Of a DNA stretch of 64,000 nucleotides, positions 1-8,820 are shown piece by piece; within the stretch, counting starts at the first letter, position 1, and each line of letters opens with the position of its first letter. A program made the translations under genes and the position numbers. A model generated the notes under the pieces. That model saw only the letters and a program-made list of their open reading frames with translations. It did not search any database and was not told the DNA's origin. This stretch comes from Pisaster brevispinus (lineage: Eukaryota > Echinodermata > Asteroidea > Forcipulatida > Asteriidae), in NCBI GenBank assembly GCA_023634235.1, contig JAMKCF010000012.1, positions 1,843,001 through 1,907,000 of the forward strand. The letters are read 5' to 3'.

Positions 1-388
1 GCCCATAACCTAAATGAGATTAATCTTCTCTTACATGTTTTTCCTTTTTCAAATTCAAACAGTTCATATCTTAAACTGTGTCCAGGCAAAATTCTGGTCC
101 AGTAAATATTTGAAGCTGCAAGCCCTGCAGTCCTGTGGATTTTCTCTCGTAAGTTTGAGCCCTGTACATTGTAGAGGTCGTGCCCTTTAAATAAAACTGC
201 TCTGCCCTAACAATAACCAAATAATGGTAAGCATCAATGGGTGAAGGGCTTCATTAGTGTTGACCTTTCACATTAGTCATTATTTACGTTTACAATATAA
301 CTGTACACCCCAATGTAAATTGTGTCTACAGTGTAGTATTTAATTTAGATTGTTTTGGGTTTCCTGCAATCAAACCGTTTGTCGTCCA

Positions 389-414
389 CCCCCCCCCCCC
401 CCCCCCCCCCCCCC
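389..414. repeat. Poly(C) run of 26
   Basis: This is an uninterrupted run of 26 cytosines in otherwise AT-rich DNA, and the longest of more than ten C or G homopolymers in the window. Length calls in such runs are error-prone, so the true number may differ. Confidence 0.9.
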
Positions 415-2488
415 GTATTTACTGCCAAAAAGTAAGATGTATGACATCTGATCTTTTTGTGTGTGTTTCCAACAAGATGTAATTAGTTTGTATGGGCCAC
501 ACTCATCATACTTGCAATTAGCGTTTTCATCTGGGATGTAATTGGAATGATTTCATTAATCAACCAGGTTTCGTTTAGGTAAACTTTCAAGATGGCTTAC
601 GATTGCAGCTTTTGTCTGCACCAAGACGATTCGACCTCCCTCTCATTCGTGTACCTGATTGGTTAATACACTTCAAGGAACTTGTTCAGCATGTTTTGTT
701 CACGGTCAGGGAGTGGGCAGGCAGGTTGGCTCATCAGTGGTTTCTTCCCTGCCTTTCACCTCTGCGGTCCTTGGTTAGAATCCCAGTCCTGTGGATTTGG
801 TTTTGAGTCCCTACCCGATTGTGTGGGATTTCCCCATGTGGGGTTTTTCTCCCATATCTGAAACCGACATTTCTTCATCATCTTCTCTATACAGGTATCT
901 TTAGGCCTACAGGTCACAGTGCTAGCTATGTCACTTTTGGGGCTCCCTTGGTCTCATCGATAATTGTATTCATTGTCTGACATGATTGGTGTTGGTGGAA
1001 TAATTTGTGATTGTTGATATTTGATGCTTGTTGTTGGAGGGAGGAGGTTGGGGGAAGGAATGTCCATTTCAGCATAATTTTAACTGTATCTTGATGTATG
1101 CTCATTTGCCAAGGTTCATGTTAAAATACATTGTACATGTACAGTACATGAGCTTGCTATAAGGTTTTCATGTGGGTTGTGTAGGCCTATACTTACATGA
1201 CTTATGGACAAAACTTTTGAATTTATTCTATTTGTAGGTCTACTTCATTGTTCAAATTCTTGACAACATACAAATTGCTCATCATTAGTGCAGGATCGTT
1301 TGATGGACATGTTCATGCACATTACATTAGTCTGGCACATGTAGGGGGTCCAAATTTGATATGCCTATAATACAACCCTTGCAAAAATGATGACACAATT
1401 CCAAAAATGAACCATGTTTTTACGTGCTGATCACCCTAGAGGCCTAACTGCATATATTTAGACATACAGTGTCACCAGATCAAGGAAGAAAGGGGACCAG
1501 TTGCTCTTTGACTTGATGCCTCTTTTGTGGGCTACCATACTTGAGGGCGCACATATAAAGTGGATCGGCCACAGGCCTATTTAAAATTTGCCATAATATT
1601 AGCACGTTTTAATGAACCAATACCAGGGGTTATACCCGAGCAGTGCATGATTGGAAAAAACAGATGCGGCAAAATCGATCACCACTGGGAAGGAGGTTTG
1701 ATTAATTAGGGTTGTATTGCATACTATTTATTGTATGATTTGAAATTGTCTGTTTTGTTATCAGTTTGATGTACGTATTTTTGGAAACTGTTGAGTGGCA
1801 GTGGTTGACCAGGGTGTACAATAGCATTCTGCATGACAGTGATGCAACGAACCAAACAATGTGCCACCATTGTCTTTCTAGTTATTTCCGCTGGGTCCAG
1901 CTTCATTTGTCTGTTTTTATTACATGATCGTGATTGGGTAGTCAATATATTATTATTCATAATGAATATGTATGATTTGGAAAACCCCATATGGGGGGTA
2001 TGCATTCATCTGGTAATCTTTTTTTCTGCAGGTACTAAATTCTTTGTCAATCTGTTTGTGTGAATTTAACTAACTGTGATTTTTATTTTGGATTCAGTGT
2101 TTGTTTCAAGGCTGGCTTGAAAGCTTGAAGAAAAAAATCAGCTGCTCTACTTATTCATAGAATGTTTTATACACTGTACATGTTCTTGAACAAGCACTAC
2201 TTTCTTGGTTATGAAGCACTGTTTTGCAGAAAAGTCCCATCTGAATTTAACACCGCCATTAGTCACCGGGATGAAGTTCACTGAATGAAACCCATATCCG
2301 TTGTTGTAGTCGGTATTTAGACTGTTCGCGCATGAATGTACACACCCTGTACGTATAACATGGCACTAGGCTATACAGGGGAGTCATCTGACGTGAATTT
2401 TCAATTGGAGATGTCAACAGCTCCGAGTACATCCTATTTACCATTCCTGATCAGTCCGTTGGGTAAGTAGACACCTTGGCTAGAGACG

Positions 2489-2511
2489 GAGAGAGAGAGA
2501 GAGAGAGAGAG
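2489..2511. repeat. (GA)n microsatellite
   Basis: Eleven consecutive GA dinucleotides lie in a locally purine-rich stretch, about 25 bases after a GTAAGT motif. Confidence 0.9.
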
Positions 2512-2768
2512 TCAAGATATGGAAGCTTGAGGAGCAGGCCCCAGACAGACCTTTCCTTCACAGCGTACTTTAAGATGTCCCAGTTCACTTTAAAGTGGCT
2601 TATCATCATGTTGTTTTTTGTTTTTTGTTTTCCTCCCGTGCAAATACGTTCGACGAATGAACCAGGGCCTTTAAAAAGAAAATAGAGTGGCTCCCTTGAG
2701 AAAGTGATTATCTTTGATGCGATTGTGCCATACGGTCAGTCGGGGATCCCTGCAGCAAAGACATGGAA

Positions 2769-2811
2769 GATGGCCTCACCAGAAAGATGGCCTCACCAGA
2801 AAGATGGCTTT
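2769..2811. repeat. Short tandem repeat, 17-bp unit, about 2.5 copies
   Basis: The unit GATGGCCTCACCAGAAA occurs twice perfectly and then begins a third time before the sequence diverges. Confidence 0.9.
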
Positions 2812-2958
2812 TATCGGTAACTGGCCTATGCAACTTAATCGGCTCTCAGTTGTTGTGAATCATTAGGCTTAAATTACAGTAATTAATCTTCCAGTACACC
2901 ATGCAGTCTCACCTCAGTGTCTCAACTACATGTATATGGACAGGCTTGGCCAGTGGGA

Positions 2959-3353
2959 CCAATAAGCCATTTGCGAGTTAGATTTGAATAATGTCTATAC
3001 GATGACTCACTCAGTCGCAAGTTACCGCTTAAATTTGAATTTCTCAGACTATGGAGACAGTTACTATAGAGATAGTTGCTATGTCAAATGGTTTGGGGCA
3101 AGCTTTTGTATAACAACCTCCAGATGAGCAAACTCTGGTACCATTGTGCGAGTGACAGGCATTCACTCAGAATTGTGTAGGAGTGTTGGCCGTCTCGTTC
3201 GAAACTAAACAAAATCCTGCCCCAATGGATGTGACATAGCATGGCAACTGTCTTGATGATTGTCTGAGGAATTCAAATTGAAGGGGTACCTTGTGACTAA
3301 GCAAGTCAAAGTACCAGACATTATTCAAATGTAACTTGCAAATGGCTTATTGG
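2959..3353. mobile_element. Long foldback element (395 bp, arms about 150 bp)
   Basis: The left end begins CCAATAAGCCATTTGC and the right end finishes with its reverse complement, GCAAATGGCTTATTGG. The inverted similarity continues inward almost to the centre: AATTTGAATTTCTCAGAC on the left pairs with a right-arm segment containing GTCTGAGGAATTCAAATT, and further matches follow around 3060-3110. The whole unit could fold into one long imperfect hairpin. It has no coding capacity, so it is a MITE or foldback transposon whose superfamily I cannot assign. Confidence 0.85.
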
Positions 3354-4030
3354 CTTGTCATTTCACTTGTCTGCCTTCTTTTTCATAAGTCCATATTTTA
3401 TCCAGTATCAGTATGCTTTTCAGCAGGGAACTGGCCTTCCAGACTGCTTGGAGATAATTTCTGACTGGTTCTCATGTGTTTTGAACTGGCATTTTGTCAG
3501 CGGACCACTGTTAAGGGAGAACGCTGATGGGGGATTGGGTTTTCAGTCTGTACAATGTTGGATTTCCATTTGGGGTTTTCCTTCCAGTGCACATCTTTAA
3601 AAGTGAACTTCAGGGGCTTCTTCATGGACTTCTTACAGTTCAAGTGGCAGTTGAAAGGATCTCTTGGTTTATTGATCAGCAATTGATTATTAGAACCTGG
3701 ACGGACTGGGCATTTTTGTTCTTCTCAATCCTCCTACATGTATATCCTTCAGAAGTAGAGAGGTAAAAGCTCAAAGGACTTGGATCCGTCTAAATCCTCC
3801 TGGTTTTGCTTACTATGGCTAAGGGCCTGAATCCTTCTGTATCTGTTTATTATGACAGGGGTTTTATTTAATTAGCACCAGGGTTGTCTCCATGCACTAA
3901 CTAAAGTATTGGGCTGAATTGTGTGCCAAAATTGCATTCAAATGGCTTGCAGATACTTGTGAATTGTGGCCAATATAAAAAAAAAAAAAATAAATAGTAT
4001 AATATTTTGTACGATAATTGTAATGTAGTT

Positions 4031-4123
4031 TTAGTTTTATTTATTTATTTATTGTTATTGTTATTATTTTATTTTTATTTATTTATTATTATTATTATTA
4101 TTTTTTTTTTTTTGGGGGGGGGG
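4031..4123. repeat. TTA/TTTA microsatellite ending in a T-run joined to a G-run
   Basis: An AT-only low-complexity tract of TTTA, TTG and TTA repeats runs into a run of 13 T directly followed by 10 G. The T-then-G junction recurs at three other places in the window. Confidence 0.85.
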
Positions 4124-4130
4124 ACTTCAG

Positions 4131-4335
4131 GTCAAATTCACAAAAATCATAAAGATAAAAACCATAGTAGGGCTTTTAAAACCAAAGATAAACACCAAGT
4201 GAAAAATATTCTGTAGACCTTGTTTTTGAGCATGCTTTAGCCAAACTTCAAAAGTTCAAAGGGTCTAGAATACCCCAACACTTTTGAAAGATCCTGGGGG
4301 AAAAACCCTGAGCACTGATATCCCCCCCCCCCCTC
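4131..4335. mobile_element. Degenerate copy of the CAGGGTTCTCCCC-ended element
   Basis: CAAATTCACAAAAATC near the left end, the GGGCTTTTAAAACCAAAG block and the closing CTGGGGGAAAAACCCTG correspond in order to blocks of the better-preserved copy at 55617-55870. The left terminus is not well preserved. Confidence 0.5.
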
Positions 4336-5440
4336 CTCCATAAAACCCAGATCCTTCTGACAGAGCTGCCTGACTCTACTTGATTCTGCAGAAAGTTTCC
4401 TGAAAATAAACTTATCTTTCTATGTTCTGATGAACACATTTGAAAATCTCCCTGGTCATGGAAACTTTGTCCCTGTGATGTTGAATGCTCTCCCTGATTG
4501 TTGTTCAAAAACTCTCCCTGATTGCAAGATGCAAATGTTGGCAGCTCTGTTCTGAATCCCATTTTGGCCAAGCTGCATAAGACCCCAGTCCTCTGATGTC
4601 AGATACAGCCTAAGGACCCCATTCCTTCTACATCCTCCCATAGTAAGAAACCCACTGTTATGCGGCCCCAATCCTTCTGGATCCTCCTCAACTGCAATGT
4701 CCTAATAACCGCAGTCTCTCTGAATCGTCCACTTCAACAAAGAGGATGGAAGGATTGTGGCAAGTTAAGGTAATAGATGAAGGAAAAAAACGCAAACTTT
4801 GAATGACCCGTTAGTATCCACTTATTAAACATGTTAGTGATGCGTAATTCATGTCTAACAGGTAAATAGGGCAAGCTTCGGCGTTTTGCTCTACTTATTA
4901 AGCCAGGTTGGCCTTGACAATAAAATCAATTCCTTCAGAGCAATTCTAAGTGGCTGAACGCAGCATCATTCCTGAAATGTAACTTCATAGTCTACCCTGA
5001 TGCATTTATGACTAATTGTAGAAAGAATATCTAGCAAATATACATTAATGTATAGCAAATGATACAGTGATGCAGTGATACATCAGTGATACTAGCAAAT
5101 GATACAGTAGTGTTGACATGTACAGTTTGTACATGCAGTAAAGAATTGATAGAAGATGAGGGAAAATCGAAACGAAACATACCTTAGAAAATAATTTATT
5201 AGAAAAGCTTACTTCTTTCGGTTTTGAATCGTGCATTGTATGCACTATGAACAGGTACTTATGGACAGAAACTATGTGAACATATTTAAACTCTTGCATT
5301 GATGTGAGCATTGATGTGAGCATTTAAGATATTTCATTACTCCAACTATGCAATTGGCCTCTTTTTCATTCTCGCAATATCTTTAAGTCTCTCCAGCCTC
5401 ACATTTCAATGTCGTCATGGATTTGGTCCCATTTACATGA

Positions 5441-5740
5441 ATGATCTCCCCCCCCCCCCTCACCCTGTTTGCAGAAACCTCTGCTCTGCAAAACAAAGAC
5501 ATCCTCGTCATTCCCACTGTTATCACCAAGTCATACTGTGAACATAGTTTTCAGTTTGCTGGACCTCACTTATGGAACGCCTTCCTCTTCACGTCAAACA
5601 AGCTACCACCGTCACACACTTCAAGACTCTTCTCAAAACGTTTATGTTCAAGTCGTCGTAGTTTTTGTCTAACGTTGATCTTTTGAGCGCTGGAGACTTT
5701 CCAGAAGGTGTAAGGCGCTATATAGAACATTGTTATTGTA
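5441..5740 (+). pseudogene. 3' remnant of a non-LTR retrotransposon (reverse transcriptase C-terminus and tail)
   Basis: A frame at about 5444-5686 encodes the sequence SYCEHSFQFAGPHLWNAF followed by a basic stretch (HTSRLFSKRL). This resembles the conserved end of CR1/Jockey-like LINE ORF2 proteins, in which a phrase such as RSFSVAAPxLWNSLP is followed by FKxxLKxxLF. Downstream, GCGCTGGAGACTTTCC and AAGGCGCTATATAGAAC match the typical 3' tail of such elements. Only the last 80 or so codons remain; the catalytic region is absent and the ORF start is not genuine. It is a dead, 5'-truncated insertion. The LINE class is recognised from the protein motif; the exact clade is uncertain. Confidence 0.75.
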
Positions 5741-5884
5741 AATTATGTGTACATTGTACGTGATACCTAGATGCCATTTTGAATGGAAATATTCATGGTG
5801 TTACAGGCCTGGTATTTCAGCTATAAGAAGGTAAGGCTTTTTTTAAACATTTTTTATTTTGCAACTTAAGGGCACTTCCCTGGC

Positions 5885-6141
5885 AGTCCTGGAACTACGC
5901 GGTGGCAATGTAGGCCATGCCCTCTGTTGCCCTTGGTCTTGGCCTTGGTGCCCCATCATTAGTTTCCCATGGACTTCATGATTTTCCAATGGAAGTGCCC
6001 TTGAAAATGGCCTTGCCCTCGAAGATGAAAGTCGAGGCCTGCCATTGGAAAATCTTAAAATCTATGGGAAAGTTTTGAAGGGGCACCAAGGCCAAAGCAA
6101 GGGCAAGAGAGACTAAGGTCTCCATGCAACTCCAGGCCTGG
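5885..6141. mobile_element. Composite inverted pair of the AGGCCTGG-ended repeat family
   Basis: The left half (5885-6041) reads toward GGCCTTGGTGCCCC and then TCCAATGGAAGTGCCC. From 6042 the same material runs in reverse orientation (CCATTGGAAAATCTTAAAA, then GGGGCACCAAGGCC) and ends ACTCCAGGCCTGG. Two family members therefore sit head to head, making a large imperfect palindrome. Confidence 0.75.
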
Positions 6142-6949
6142 GGTGTTTAAGTAAACCCCTGCCCAATTTCATTTCCTCCATGCAAAGATTCAAATCCTAC
6201 CTAAATGAGTTTTAGTGACTGAACCAAAGTTTACACGGTGGGAGAAATCTAAACATGCTCTTGCACAGGAGATACTGATTTCGTGACACAATGCTGAGGC
6301 CTGGCATTTCATGGCATGTCCCTGAATGACACTTAATAATGTTCCCCTGGAGTTTAAAGATTCCTTCATGTTGGTGGAACCTTTTAGTACTCATTGAGAG
6401 TACACTCGCCTCTTCAAGACTGGAGTCCTCACTGAAGAAAACCACTTAATACGCCGGCACCATCTTATATCAGCGAGTCTCAATCCGTCCATCAAGATCA
6501 ACAACTTCAGATCACTGAACGCAAATTCCTCCACGTCAAACTCTGCCCTGCAAAAGCGGCCCTCCAAATTCACTCGCCTTTAAACAAGGGGATTAAACTG
6601 AGAACATTTCTGGTGTACAGTAATTATCTTTAATACCCAGAGGGGTATTTGATACCCTTCAGAACGCCAAGTGCGAATGATGGATCGGTCAGATCAATGA
6701 ATATTTAACTAGGTTAACTGAGTGATACATTTTTTACGTTGCATTTTATGAGTTGTTACCCGTCATTTTATGCCATCCCGATTATATGCATGCGGACACT
6801 TTCGCAGTCACTCCCATCAAATTTACCCGAGGCATCAGAAACACTTGTCTCTATATAATTTTGTTGTGAATTGATTTGATAAGAAACGCGCTTGTCGTAT
6901 CATCTTAGGGCAGGAATATTATTTGTATTCTCAGGCTCTGTTGAAGCAC

Positions 6950-7200
6950 ATGCATCACATTGGTAGTTGTCAAAGACCAGTAGCCACACTTGAAGTGAGC
7001 CAACATAGACATGAAATAACAAACCTGTCAAAAGTTCAATCGGTCATTGGAGTCGCGAGAAAAAAAGTGGAAGAAAAAAACCTTAAACGTTTTCATTGTA
7101 TTCAAACATTTAGTTTCGATGCAAGATCAAAACTAATTGTTTTACTCATATCTCAAAAACTATATAGTATTTCAAAAACTGTATAGTATTTCAAGCACAA
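6950..7200 (+). repeat. Dispersed repeat fragment
   Basis: The string GGTAGTTGTCAAAGACCAGT, then ACATGAAATAACAAACCTG, CAATCGGTCATTGGAGTCGCGAG and a run of lysine-like A-rich sequence make up a very common intergenic repeat that I recall from echinoderm genomes. The ACAAACCTGTGAAAA motif is also inside the copies at 9025 and 48561. The ends are not defined. Confidence 0.55.
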
Positions 7201-7310
7201 ATATTTCAAAGGGAGTTTGCCACCATGACCATCATTATAACATGTAAGTTATGCATGAATCTGTGAAAATGATAATTTGTTCTCTTACCAATGTTACGCA
7301 CAACCTTTAA

Positions 7311-7638
7311 AGCCGGCCTCAGGTCGACCTACGATGTTCTTGCGCCCGCAACAAATCGTCGGCAACGCGCAGACAAAATATGCTCAGGTCACAACAACTG
7401 AGAAATCGTGCGACCGTCGGGATCACGTCGTACAAGTTGAAATTGTTCTACTCTTGCGACTGTTAATTTTTTCGAGCGGCGACTGTTTCCGATTGTCTTA
7501 AAATCGTCGCAGTTACGCTCAGGTCGTAAATAATCGCCGACTGAAAAGTTCCCGATGGTCTTAGCTCAGGCGCAGTGTGATCCTGAAAAGTCAGTCGCCG
7601 ACTGTTTTTTGTTGACGCAAGGTCGACCTGAGGCTGGC
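7311..7638. mobile_element. CpG-rich MITE with 20-bp inverted ends, flanked by TTAA
   Basis: The left end AGCCGGCCTCAGGTCGACCT faces the right end AGGTCGACCTGAGGCTGGCT, giving about 20-bp terminal inverted repeats. TTAA lies immediately outside both ends (7307-7310 and 7639-7642), which is the target duplication of piggyBac-type transposons. The interior is unusually rich in CG dinucleotides and CGAC/GTCG motifs compared with its AT-rich surroundings. It has no transposase frame; one short + frame through it is incidental. Confidence 0.85.
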
Positions 7639-8602
7639 TTAAGGCTCAATTTGTTAATTTTAGAAAGCAGGAGGTGTAACCCTATGCTTGTGGTTTGGGA
7701 CAAAACTTGTTGAATCTGACAGATTTTGTCCTATGCTTCCTTCTCGTCATGAGAATATAGTGGATAAATATCAACTTAGGTTAGGAAAGAAACTGGAGCT
7801 TGTCAAACGCAATTGTAAAACCTAGCGTTACAAACGATCTGCTATTCCTTGACTTGTTAGAGTTTGAAAATGACTTTGTATAATTTTTTTTGGGGGGGGT
7901 AATGTTTTTGGCTCTTTTGCCTTTGTTTTTGTCTTTTGTTTTTAATCTTGGATGAAGTCATCTGTGTAAAATTATCAAGAACAAGTTGATCATGTCAACT
8001 ACATGTAGTTCAAATAATTCAACACTTTTTTATTCCTATTTATTACTACCTTTCTGTTAAAAACAATCAAAAACCTTTAAAAGTTGAGAAAGTTGAATAT
8101 GAGATTTTAGCCTCAGCTCGCTTTGGCTCTGCATTTAATTTTTGACCATGTTGAGCACTAAAGTGGCTCCAAAACTTGCGCGATTAAGTTTCAAACTATC
8201 ACGCTCCAGTTTTTCAACTTGCACAAGCGAAATATGTGACCTACCAGCTTAAATTGGGCTGTGAAATTTGTTGTGATCTGCACAATCATCAGATAACTCC
8301 CGCTTTTGACTTATTTCCTCAGAGCATGTTGAAACACTCCTCACTATGTTCATATGGCATGTTTAAACATGGCCATGTGATCTCCTCTCAGCCAATCAGA
8401 ATGGATAGAATGTCCCTTATGAATGTTGGATTGAGATGCAAGAGACAGCTATGCCTTGGTACCAACACTCGCCCAAGATAGTAGTAGTTGGAAGAAATTG
8501 TAATCATATCACCTACTTGGCAGCCAAAAGGTGGTATTGATGGTATCTTATGAGAATGTCAAAGAAACTCAATGTTTTTATAAATTGTTTGTCTCTCTTC
8601 AG

Positions 8603-8820
8603 GTCATGCCGTAGATCCCTTATGTCGTCGCCGCTCAGCCATGGACAACGAACTCCCCCGGCAGGAACTGGTCAAATGCGTTGTGGTCGGAGACAGCTCC
8701 ACCGGCAAGACGCGTCTCATTGTCGCTCGGGCAACCAAAAGTGCGATGAGTAGAGCGCAGCTATTCCAGACGCACAAACCATCCGTGTGGGCCATCGATC
8801 AGTACCATAGATGTCAAGAA
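8603..8820 (+). CDS. RHOBTB: RhoBTB exon with start codon (coding 8641-8820)
   Basis: The acceptor TCTCTCTTCAG precedes 8603. The exon has 38 nt of 5' UTR, the ATG at 8641, 60 codons, then donor GAA|GTATGT. It encodes the P-loop GDSSTGKT and the switch I equivalent [11 protein letters not shown], which matches THVPTVWAIDQY of vertebrate RhoBTB. The threonine that coordinates magnesium in classical Rho proteins is a serine here. The frame is open back to the acceptor, so the start is chosen by context and homology rather than by an upstream stop. Confidence 0.93.
8622..8753 (+). promoter_or_regulatory. Overlapping upstream ORF, plus a 2-codon uORF just before it
   Basis: Within the 5' UTR part of the start-codon exon, ATGCCGTAG (8606-8614) is a minimal uORF. 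A second ATG at 8622 opens a 43-codon frame that overlaps the RhoBTB start by 112 nt in another frame and ends with TAG at 8751-8753. Its context (pyrimidine at -3) is weak, whereas the main ATG is strong. Such an arrangement can lower translation of the main frame, but a regulatory role here is an inference. Confidence 0.45.

Larger units (their letters stand above)
1..8602. other. Region upstream of RhoBTB coding exons, no recognisable protein gene
   Basis: No open frame in this stretch shows a recognisable domain. It probably contains the promoter and one or more non-coding first exons of RhoBTB, because the first coding exon is preceded by a splice acceptor (AG at 8601-8602). I could not place those exons with confidence; a consensus-like donor (GG followed by GTAAGTAG near 2461) is one weak candidate. 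The supported contents are repeats listed separately: a long foldback, a LINE 3' remnant, a composite inverted repeat and a TTAA-flanked element. Confidence 0.6.

Noticed and set aside
2461..2468. GTAAGTAG as the donor of a RhoBTB 5' non-coding exon
   Set aside because: The motif fits a donor, but the sequence before it has no composition shift, promoter motif or other support; kept only as a weak candidate.
8550..8753. A separate small gene overlapping the RhoBTB start
   Set aside because: The frame begins in the intron upstream of the acceptor; only the part from 8622 is in the mRNA, where it is an overlapping uORF.
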